A DNA stretch of 64,000 bases. Origin: Hemicentrotus pulcherrimus. Lineage: Eukaryota; Echinodermata; Echinoidea; Camarodonta; Strongylocentrotidae. The stretch lies in contig BEXV01000155.1 in the NCBI GenBank assembly GCA_003118195.1, positions 130,025-194,024 on the forward strand. Reading direction: 5' to 3'. A program made the position numbers and the translations under genes. Shown here in pieces: positions 41,001-53,000 of this stretch (position 1 is the first letter of the stretch; each line of letters begins with the position of its first letter). Below the pieces are notes generated by a model. That model saw only the letters and a program-made list of their open reading frames with translations. It made no database searches and was not told where the DNA came from.

Positions 41001-44000
41001 ACAGTTTACTTTTTTCAGTACAGTATCTGATAAACTATTCCACAAATCAGCAGCAGGCATATTAAAGGAGCCAGTTCCATTATCCCTTTTGAAACAACCA
41101 ATAACCATGCACAGGTTACGTTATTCCCCATCTCCCATTCCACAAAAGTTACCCACACAAAAAGTGAAGTTCCTTATCTGGTTAAATGTACATGTAAATA
41201 CCAAAGATTAGAAAGAAAAGGAAATGAGAATCAACTGAAACTTTTAATCAGGTCTGTTCTTTCTCTCATGCAATGCCTTAACAAAAACAAAAAAAATCAG
41301 ATACTCTATGTGTACAATGTATATGTATACATCAAAATTAATTACAATGATTTAATTAATTCAACAGAGTACTTCCAAAATGATCACAAAATTATAATTA
41401 CAAGCAAATTCACACTATTTCATGCATCTCAAGTTATCTCAAATACTCACTGTAAAAATCATAAGAAAGAAAAATCATATTTAACATGGTATAGATCTCC
41501 TTCATATCTAGATGTACATATAAATATGCATATGCCAATTAATTGCACATACATGTACATGTATCTCGCTGAGTAAATCTCCTACATGTGTTTCTTTTAT
41601 ACTTTTTTCAATTAAAGGAATACCTGTATTTGTCAAATATCTGCTTAATGCGTGTAGATATGTAAAACAAATTTCTATAGTTATCATAAATGTAAGAGTT
41701 TGTATATCTCTAGTCACTATCACAAACTACAATGTACATGTAACATTATCATCAACTAACTGTAGAAAGCAAGATACCAGGTACATAGAAGTACAAGTAC
41801 ACAGTACATGTCCTGTAAAGTTTCATGTGACATTACGCATGGAGTAATGAGCTATTGGAACCCTCTATTTTGTACGAATAGATCATGTATCAAAAGGCTA
41901 ACATACATGTAGTTGCAGGGTTTGTATTATATTTGAAATTGTAATGATGGATAAATGCAGTACACTGCATGTTTCATAAAAAATATATACACTCCTACAT
42001 GTACATGAGCAACGCATATACACAAGGGAGTAAACATGAACAAGTAATACACCTTAATTCTTTCACATGCAACTACATGTGTTATGCATGTACAGTACAT
42101 TTCTGATTTTTTCACATAACTTCATAAACATACTGTATGTATTACTTAACAGACAAACCTAAAACTGCATATGGCATTGAACTCATGAATATTCTATGAA
42201 CGTGTATCGTAGTGGTATGAATGTTTAGGTCTGTGCTCTCAAAAGATGAATCATTGAACTCTTGCTACACATAAAACAAGACATATTAGCTTCATAAACT
42301 CAAACAAAAACAAAACAAAAGAATATCAAAATGACAAGTTTCAGCTACATGTAAAGATACATGTATAATAGACAAAAAGTAAAACACAGAAAGAAACAAG
42401 ACTAGATGACGTTCATGAAAAAAGAACAATCACAAACACTTTACAGAAAAGAACATAACCTTTGGAACAAAATGATGCATAATTTACGCTATGGAAAGTA
42501 ACTAAAACTTACTTTCTGGTCCTGCTTGAGCTATCAAGTTGGAATACATGGGAACATAATATTTCAAACTGGTGTCAATTGAAGATAAACATATGCTATT
42601 GCTTTACATCATTTTAATGCTACTGCATTACAGGCACATATATTTTAAGTAATCTTCTGGTGCTTCATCTAAGGTTTGTTCCTTTATATCTATGTGTATG
42701 TTATTCTCTTCTTCCTTTCTTTCAACCTTTTTTTAATTTGCTTCAACTTTTCAGATCACATAACATCATCACCACCACTACCATCATGATGGTCAACATC
42801 GATAACCCAGTCTTAATCTGCTCCCGGATGGACTCCAAAAGTCCTGGATTCACTGTGTCTTCTCTAAACATCATCATCGTTTCTCCACCCTAAGACAACA
42901 ACCACCATCATCATCACCATCATGTCATCAAAACCTCATCCTTCTCAAACTAAGCTTATTATTCTAAACCTGCTCCTTAAAGGGCTCCTGTGAGCTAGAG
43001 TTATCTTTCCCTTCTTCAAACATCATTTTGTACATCCCCAACCATTACACCACCATCAAAATCATCATCATCACCAATAATGCAAACACCCTCATCATCA
43101 CTACCCCTAACCCTCTCAAACTAACCTTGTTATTCTCAATCTGGTCCAGGATGGGCTCCCTGCGAGCTGGAGTCACTGTGCCCTTCTCCAGCTTGTGTTG
43201 CTCCTTCTCAGCTTCATCCAGCCACTTCTCCAGCATGTCCAGGTTCTCCATGACACCTTGGGTGTTGGCCAGGGCGATTCTCAGCTTCTCCAGGAAGTCG
43301 TTGACGCCCATCTCTAGGGCGTTATATCGCTGTACGACCTCTCCTGTTAAAAAGAAGGGGACAATACAGAGACATCATTAATAACTCAAAAGAAACATTT
43401 AAACACGAAGTGACATATACTGGAGTATTGAATGACCCATATACATGTAATGTCAATAGTTACAAAAAGAATCTTACTGTACAATAAAATAACAGCTTAT
43501 AATTATCAACAACACAATTGATTCTCTTGGATGTCCAGTAATAAGGACATCCTATTTCCCTTATTATCCCCACTTAAATCAGTTGTAAATGATATAAAAC
43601 TCAAAACAAAACAATCAGAAGAAGTTCACCTGAGCAATCAGAATAATGAAAGCTTTGCTTACCTGTTGTCCTCTGCACGTTTGGTTTGACAGCGGGCTGT
43701 GTTCCTATCAGCTCTTCACCGTTTGCCTTCACGTTCTCAACATCGCTGGCATGGGCAACAACGTCCTGGTGGAAAGTCTGAATGCAAAGTACAAAGTAAT
43801 TAGGCATTAGTACTTGTTATGACTTATCAATTAGTCAATGGAAACAATTTAATGTAAGCCGTTTCTTTTGGGGAAGGGAGGTTGAGGCTCTTGTTCCTAC
43901 AAGTTTTATTCAATTTCATTCAATGTTGTCTTAACACATAATCTATTACCTATGACTTCTACCTAGTAATTGGTCATCTCTATAATAGGTCATTTTCACA

Positions 44001-47000
44001 ATTTCCAAGTACATGTAGAATCACAATAAATAATTATCTATTCTCTGACAGCTAACTGAGAGAACCAATAAACCAATAAAACTGAGAGAACCAAGTTTAG
44101 AATCTTAATGATCTACAATTTATCCTGCTTTTACTTAACCCAGTTACTGCTATTTGAATTTGTTTAAACACATGTTTTCCAGAGAACCAACCCCAAGTTG
44201 TCATGAACGTAAGATTCAAAGGGTTAAGATCTTAAAATATTAAACTAAGGGGCTGTACACATACCTCTGCCTGTCCGATCTGTCTAAGGATGGTCTCCTT
44301 GGTAGCACCGATGGGCTCACTCTTCATCTTATCCAACGTTGCTTCAGCGCTACCCAGCCATGTTGAGACTCCGCCCACGCTGTCTGTGTACAGCTGGTGC
44401 TTAGCAACCAGCTCGTTGAGAAGGCGCAGGTGCTTGCCATAGCGTAGCTTGAGCTTGTCAAAGCGGGCGTTGATCTCGGTGAGCTGTCCACGGATGAGGT
44501 TAGCTTCGGTAGCCTCCTGGAAGGCACGGCTCTGCTGGCGAGGGAGGATGTTACGGAACTCAGCAAGCCTCTGACGATAGACCTGGTGACACAAGAGGAA
44601 ATGTCACATGGTACATATGTATGTCTAAGAGAGTGATGTCATTTATTGGTTTGTATTTTCATTTCCATTGCAAATATTATCATTCATATACAAGAATACT
44701 GCATGAGTCACCTATTGGTAGTGTTAAACAGCCAACTACTGAATACAACACCCTGGAGTCATCTCATAGTGTACATGTATGTTTATGTTCATATCAAAAT
44801 ATAATTTCTTTTAATGATTTGATAAAATGTATAGAATACAGCTCTCTTGTATCCATACATGTACTTGTATAGCTGTAAAGATATGTGTACATGTACATGT
44901 TCTAATTACGCATACATTTGTGACGATATCCATCAATAAAATAAGTAACCCAAGCTAAGTTGAACTCCTACAGTACAAAAGACAGATATTTGTGATTTGA
45001 TGTTGACATACCTTGGCCATGTCAATGAATGTCTGTCCTGCTTTGTTCAAGAACTTGAGATCTCCCTTCTGATCGTTGACGTCTTCGCCAAACTCTGCGT
45101 GTTCAGCCTGCTGCTGCTTGAGAGGGACCAGCTCGATGGCAACGTTCCGCTCGGAGTTGTCCATCTTGCGCTCTGCTCCTTGAAGCCAGTCGGTGAATTC
45201 TGTGAAGTCAACCTTGAAGAATTTCAAACAGAAATGTAATAAATATAAATTCACATATTTCATTTCAATTGAAAAATACAGGCCATTTTTCTTCTAATGT
45301 TGTTAAGCTTCAATCTGGGTTAAAACTTAATTATGATTTTTTTGTAACTCATCAACTTTGTAAACAGCAGTCTCACAATGTAAGAAATCTCAACAGGGAA
45401 AAATATTCACATTGATTCATTACTTTTTCATAAGAGTTACGTGTACTTTGCTTTACTTGCAGGCAAAGATCTGCTCACTTTAATGTGTATTGCGGAGGCC
45501 TGGCGTAGAAAAAAAGAACAGCAACAAAATGGGGTCCAGAATAAACAGTGATACATGTGTCAATTTGGATACCACAATTACCCTTGGAAGAGATTAAGAG
45601 AAACTGTGATACATATTGGAGCTTCATACACTCTGTATACCATGAAATCAGGCAAAGGCATGAAACTAGCATCTGACAGTAAATACATCTAGATGTACCT
45701 CAAACTTCTGTAGGTCTTCAATACCCTGGGTCAACGTCTTCAGCCTGTCTGAGGACTGTGTATTAACAGCCTCATAGCGCCCTCTGAGTTCATCCTGGCC
45801 ATCCCTGAGTCGTTTGGTCTCAGTCTTGCCGACCCTGTCACCAAGGGTCTTTAGTAGCTGTTCGATGTCTTCCACGCATTGCAGGATGGGCTGCTGGTGG
45901 GCTTGGATGTCATCGTGCAGGGGCTGTAAGACAACAAAAATATTGATAATACATGTACATGTAGTAATACAAGTCCCCTGTTACATTTATATGATTATAG
46001 TTCCTTATATGAAATATGATATAAATGTAGAGGAATATTTGTAAATATCTTGGCTTCAGCTACATGAAGGCTATCTGTCTTGCAAAATTTGGCCAATATC
46101 AAATGCTCAAAAATGTCATCAAGTCCTTACAGTAGGGTACATATACCGTTTACATGTATCTATATCATTGAATTGAGGTTCGGGATATATAATTTATGTC
46201 TGGCAATAGTGCATTTGAAAACTTGAGGCAGTACCTTGTGATTTGTGTACTGTTGCTTGACCTGAGGGCTCTTCTCGTTGAGTGGTTGTTCTGCAGCTAA
46301 GGCCTGCTCAGCCTTGGCTAGCCAGTCTAGGAGATCCTGGAGCTTGGTGCCCTTCTCACGGAGCTCAGTCTCAAGGCGCACCTAGGAGTTGAGGAGACAA
46401 ATGTTCAGGTCATAGTCATTTAGTAAAAGCCAAGTTATTTTAAGCCTTGGTGAGATATCCAGTGGTACACAGTGCTTTATTTGTTAAGGATGACATAAAA
46501 TGTAATGCATGTACATGTACCTTCACATTACTGTATGTTATAACAAAGAGCTATGTGAATACTCATAGGACCTTTGCTGTGCACAGTTCCATTAATTTAC
46601 ACATTTAAACAATGAAATGTGGCAGCTTTTTAGTGGCTATTTAACCGTTTCATAACTAAAGAAGGCACAATGGCTCATTTCATAATTCATTATGAATACA
46701 ATCCTTGTTTAAGAAGTAATTTGTTGCAACACATTCAAGTACACATGTTTCCTTGAATGCTATTAGCACTGAGTTAAATCGGTAGCCTAGCAAAGCCGGG
46801 GTAATTTCAGTTAGAAGGCCTTGAGCACCCTCAGGAAGATACGTGCACTATAAAAATATCAAATATTGTTATTTTTATCAAAAGGGATCTCTTACCCTCT
46901 GTACTTCATCCATCTCCATGTTGTTAAGCCTATCGATGGCCTCCCTGAGCCAGTCATCTGACCTGTTGTAGATGTCATCGTACTCTCCACGCAGGTCACC

Positions 47001-50000
47001 TGACTTCTTGGTCAGGTCATCGTTCTGCTTGGGTGCAAGCCTGTCCTTGTTCTTGCGCAGGAAGAGCTCCGATCCGTTGACCGTGTCTGAGATGTTGGGC
47101 TGTCTGCTACGGACGTCGCTGTGGATGCCCTTTGGTGGCATTAGGAAAACAGAGAACAATTTTTGTTAGGTAAGCATGACATTTCTCACATTGATAAAAA
47201 CAAAAATTATCTTGTCATTACTGCTACCAATGGTGCCAATCTTTCTGAACATCTGAGAAAACAAATAGATGAGGAGTCACAGAAGATACAGTTTATGCAC
47301 ATGTAGCGCTTATCAAAAGCTGTAAAATTGCTTACTGTAAACAGGTGAATGCTAACATAAAAATGCATTGAAAAAAACTGTCAAATTAGTTGAACGAATT
47401 GAAAACAAAAGCAATAATAATCCTTCAAAAAGGGCATTGTCTATGTGGATGAAAAAGTAAAATCCCTTCTAAAATTTGATCTTCTTAATAATGTTTTTCT
47501 CTTCCATAGGCATGCAAAAAGGCATAAAATGGCTATCTATCATAATTTTTAATACATGGGATTTTATTCCAAACACTTACCCTGAAGACCTCAATCTCTT
47601 TGGTCAGTGTTGGGATGTCATTGGCCACTGGTCTTGCCCTGTCCATCTTGGTGTCCGAGGCGGTGACCCACTCACGGTCAGCATTGACCTTGTTAAGGTT
47701 ATTGACCCATTCCTCAGAGAGGGCGATGTCTTCCAGCGTGGCATTGATGCGGTGCTTGAGGTTGTCATAGCGATTGTTGACATCATAGACCTCACCTTGG
47801 ACAGGAGTCTCACCTGATTTAGGAATTGGAAGGATATCATAATACATTTACATGCATGAAGATTGTGTAAGGTTTGATTCATACAGTAGGTTCTCTTTCC
47901 AGAACAAAAAATTTGTGTTAATTCCACTTTGATAAATCAGGACCGAAAATGTCTAAAAGCAACAAGGACAGAAATGCTCTTCAATTATCCATACAGTCAT
48001 TATGAATTGCACTGAAGAAAAATGACATCAGCCTTCATATCAACAGTTTAAATTCTAAGCAAAATACCATTGTTGTGACTTACATTTCTTATTACCTACA
48101 TGACAATACACACAGAGGTATTAATAGATAATATACAAGTGCTGAATTGCACACAAATTATGGATCAAAATGATGAAATATTTCATTACACAGTTTTACA
48201 CTCTTTCACATACTAAGACATGATAACATTGTCAAAACAAACACAGTATTTAAAGTGTGCCATTAATCAAACACACATGTAAACATTTAGTAGACCTAAT
48301 GTGTTGTATCAGAGCTAAAGCACAATTTGGGGCTGAAGCAACCATGGCAAAAATGAACGTCAACTTACCCATGAACTCAACCGGTTCCTGGAACTTTCCC
48401 GCCTGGTCCTGCTGTCCGATGTTCCCAAGCTCAGTAGATCTGTAATGAGGGACGCTCTGAAGGGGCTGGACAGTATCGCGGATGACCATGTCCAGTGTCT
48501 GACCGTTCTTGGAGTTGTTGTCTATCTTGGGTTTGTAGTCTGTGATCTCCTTCTGCAATGGCTGTTTTAAAGAAATTTACAAAAGATGTATTGAGTAAAT
48601 ATCGGACGGCGATATATACAAGTAGATGCATGAAACTATAAAATACATGTCCATTTATCTCACAAATTTGATCATGAATGCACCTCATGAGACCTGATGT
48701 AATCGTAGCTTACAGGTAATACAGTAGCTTAGTTGTTACAACCTGAAAGTCATCAATCACAGGCCTTGTAAGTAAGATTTCAAATGATTACTCCACTGGC
48801 CTTGTTCATGCAATGGTATGGCTGCACATTTATAATCCCAGGGTAATGTAACCCATACAACAGCTCTGACCTTCATTGTGTGAAGGTGAAATACTTGTAC
48901 ATACAGTTATCACCTGCATTATTCACATCCCTTGTAAAGTTGATGTTTTTTATATTGTTGTTGTGAATTTTGAGGGGGGTTGGATTTCAGTGACGAAAGG
49001 TGAATTGGTTGAATTAGGACCTTTGTTGGATAGTTTCAGATGTAAGCTTTAATATGTCACATTTTCAAGAACCTGTATAAAAAAAAACACCCATCGGTAA
49101 AGATCACTCTTCAGGTCTCCCATGATAAGTCTTTATACACAGGATTCATTGCAGGAAGGTGATCCCTGAGGAAATTCAGATTGAGGAAAACATACCCTAA
49201 GCTCCTTGAGGAGGATCTGGACAGTGTTGGTGTCCATGGCCTGGGGTTTGACCTGGTCAAGACGACGCTCTGTGTTGTCCAACCAGTACAAGACATCCTT
49301 GCGGTCAGTCTGGTACTTCTTGGTTGTGTTCTGGAGATCATCATGTTGTTTGTTCCTGTGGGTATGAAACAAGTATAGGCATTGAAAAGCATCAAAAAGC
49401 ATCAAAAAGCATCTACAACATTTGAAAACCTAATTAAACCCTTTTTGTGTCACTTGTTTTTCGTAAATTAAATTTAAAAGTTAAATTTAACATTTCAAAA
49501 CTATGTTAATTACCGGATTTTGCTTGCAAATATATTCCTAAGGGACAATTTTTGCAGGCTGAAAGAATTTTTTTTTTTTTTTAAACTAGAAAAGCATATG
49601 ACATGTCGCTGGGCTGCACACAAAAAGGCTATTTCTGCAATTGACAATCCATAGCTCTTTCAAACATGTGACTGTCTACCTCAGTTGCCATTAATTCACA
49701 TGTATATATATATTTTTTTTTTTCGCCAAGTAATTAGATTTTTAGAAGGTTTATCACATTATATATGAATGAGGTTTTGACAGGATGTTGTGCCCACGGC
49801 GTGAAAGGGGTTATAAATCTTACCTGGTGTTATAGGCCTTCTCTCCTGCCTTCCAGTTAGCGTCCACATTGCCCAGGACAGACGTCACGTAGGAGGTATC
49901 CTTGGCCTTGGTGTCCTTGATCAACTCATCACCAAGCTGGTGAACCTTTTTCAAGGGTGGCCTGTGAGCATCTGTCTGCTTACGGACGTTCTGAGAAAGG

Positions 50001-53000
50001 ATAACAGGCGATATGAAAGGTTTTGGTGACCATAGAGAAAGAAGACAAAGGAAATGTAAATCTCTGGAGGAGGGTTTGATATGGGTACATGGCAGTAATT
50101 AATTCCTTGAAATGCTAGAGCGCCATAATAGCCGCTTTAGTAAAGCCAGGATCGGTCTCCATAGGTATGCATATTGTGTACTAAAAGGAGATGTTGTGAT
50201 GATGATCAAAGTGTAGGTACTGGATTGTGCTGAAGAATAAAAGCATTTTGAAAGATTCAAATGAACAAGTGTTTCATAAAGAGACTTTGCTTCACACACA
50301 AAATCAAATCTGCACCCTAGTCCTAAAACCCACCTGCAATTTACTGCCAAACTCTGGTAGAGGCAGCTGTGCGATTTGCTTGGACTCTACTTCATCAACA
50401 GTAGGCAGCAGCCAATCCTCTAGATTCTCCACCTCCTCCTCGAAATCGGAAAGTCTGCGGCTCAGGTTCTCAAGATGGACGCCATGGTCCTTGGTCCTGG
50501 TGTCCACCTTGCCATAGCGTTCGTTGATGGAGTCCAGCTTTGACTGTAGCTGGCGTGCTTCCTTGGGTTCGCTGGATTTGATGAGAGGAAGAGCCTGGGT
50601 GTTGACGGAATCAACCGCTGGCATGTGGTTCTCAATGTCCGACATGATGACCTGAGAGTGAATAGAACAACATTTATGTCTTACCTACACATCCTGCAAA
50701 TTCCAAAAGTCAAATTCTGTAAGAAAAGAGTTTTAAAAGTTTCATACCCTCATCAAATTCTCACAACTTATACAAGGCCATGTAAATGTACATGTGTTGC
50801 TCTCAAATTGTTACTCTTGTTCTATTCTTGAACACAAAAAAAGACATGCATCAACATGGGATTCTCGGTCATCCCTCTCTATTTCATCTACCCTCCTTTC
50901 TGCCAATTCTATTATTCTGTCTTCCCTTTAGTTAGGACTATCTTTTTTATTTTAATCCTCATCTCTCTAATTTTTTTTTACAACCTCATTCTTATATCTG
51001 AGAATAACTCTATTACCTTCTGCTCCTGAAGATTCTCAAGAAGTGGCTCCCGCTTCACTGCAATCAAAGTCCCCTTCTCCATCTGGTGAACATTGCGTTC
51101 AGACTCATCCAGCCACCTCAGAAGCATGTCCATACTCTCCTGGACGCTTGTGCACTTCGCCAAAGCGGCTTGGAGCTCTTTCAGACGTGCTGCAATCTTG
51201 CCGTTAAGGTCGTCGTAGCGCTTGGTGATGTCATTGACGTTGCGGGTGACCTCTGGTCGCAGTTCCTCTTGGACTTCCAGGAGTTCATTGCCAGCTTCCT
51301 TTACGTTCTCTACATCCTTCAAGTGCAGGACGACATCATCACGAAGAGTCTGTGGAAAAAAAAACAATTACATTCCAGTTATTGTGGGAAGCAACAATAC
51401 TACTTGACAGAGAGCTGCATGTTTTCCTGTCTTAAATAGCATTAAAATTTCTTCTTTGCTTTCCTTTTGTATAGACCATTGACAAAAATTTAAAGCCTTA
51501 CAGTAGCTTAAAAGGCCTTTTTGAAAAACAATTTTAACTGCCATACATAAGTCAACTGTTTAAAGGTTAGAAGCCTTTTTAATGAGGAAAACAATATTAC
51601 ATGAAATGGTCAATATTATACCACTTTCATTCAAAAAAAATCATTATATTCTAAAACAGTTGTCCATCAATCTCACCTCAAGCTTGTCGATCTGCTTCTG
51701 GACATTTGCAGGCTCTGTTGCGATGGGTTCCCTGAGGAGTGTTCCTAGGGTATCCTCAGCACCAGGCAACCAGTCTGTTACCCGATCACTGGCCTTGACG
51801 TAGACCGTGTGCCTCTCAACAAGGTCCTGGAGAAGCTCCAGGTGCTGGGCAGAGGTAAGCTTCAGCCGGTCAAAGCGCTGGTTGAAGTCAGCGATCTTGT
51901 CACGGATGAGGTTGGTGTTTGGGTTCTCGGAGAAGTTGCGGACAAATTCCCGAGGCAGGACTTCATTGCGGAAGTCGGCTAGTTCCTGGCGGTAGACCTA
52001 AAAGAAAACAGAGGGTAGGGGAAATCATATTAAAATTCCAGATGTTCAATGTATGCTCCCTTATTGTACATACATTGTACATCAGTTGAGTCTAAAACAA
52101 TTTTAGAAAATCTCTGTGCCAATCTTTACTTTTATTTTATTTCCCTAACAAGCAAACTCTCGTCATAGAAAACTAAAAACCCTTATCTGTATTAACATAA
52201 TGTTCACCATTATATGCATCCTTTTAAAAATAAATGGATATAATTCAAGTAATCACCTTAGCACCATCCAAGAACTTCTGTCCTGTGATATTTATGAAAC
52301 GCAGCTCAGCGACATGGTTGACCACATCCTCGTTGAAAGATTTCTGCTGTGAGTTCTGCTGCTTCAGAGTGTTCAGGTCACGTCCAACGTTCTTCAGGCT
52401 AGCGGCTTGGGTCTTCTCAGCCTGGATCAGCCATTGCTCAAAGTCACCCTCATCGTCAGTGGACTTGTGGAGTTCATCAACCTGGGAGGTGAGCTTGGTC
52501 GTGCGGTTAGTGGACTGGTAGTTGACGACGTTGTAGCGTGACTTGAGGTCGTTGGCAAAGCTACGGAGGTTGTTCTGTGTGGGCTCGTCAATGCGCTTGG
52601 GGAACTGCTTGATCAGGGATTCAACGTCCTGGGCAGCCTCTAGGATTGGTTGCTGATGCTGCTGGATGTTCTCATGCAACACCTATATGTTCAAAGGCAA
52701 AAAAACAACTTAAATTTCCACAATCTTAAATTGCCTGTAGTAAATGCAAAAAAATGTTGTGATAATTTGGTTGCACAAAACATTTTCAGGCACCAATTCC
52801 TCCAGGGTCAATTACACCAAACTGTTAACCACAACTTCAAACCCCAAACCTCATCGCAAACCTGAGTTACCCAATACCTTTATTAAAATAAAGCCTAGAA
52901 TAGGTTTCGCTGAGGAAATGTAAGATCACTCTTAATCTACATAACAAGATGATTGATATTACAAAGGGAAAAAATGCCATCAAAGAAAGGAATACTAAGG

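Larger units (their letters stand above)
42750..43112. repeat. Imperfect CAT/CAC triplets around the I3 fossils
   Basis: Triplet-rich stretches follow each fossil copy and the real exon I3 donor, so the tandem unit consisted of an exon end plus triplet repeat, about 160-170 bp. Confidence 0.7.
40720..43125 (-). other. 2.4-kb intron between I3 and JK3
   Basis: From 42740 to 43125 it is a tandem array of an exon I3 fragment plus CAT/CAC triplets (see separate entries). A possible dispersed repeat tail lies at 40833-40886 (GCGCTATATAAATCC then CATTAT repeats). The remaining 1.8 kb is AT-rich and rich in TACATGTA-type palindromes. Confidence 0.65.
39688..49355 (-). repeat. Cassette unit 3 (A3 to L3)
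   Basis: Twelve exons. Exon F is split into 225 and 201 nt by an intron absent from units 1, 2, 4, 5, 6 and 8. Exon G is one codon shorter than in other units (318 nt). The 2.4-kb intron after exon I3 holds two decayed partial copies of that exon. Three inverted-repeat elements lie in its introns. Confidence 0.88.
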
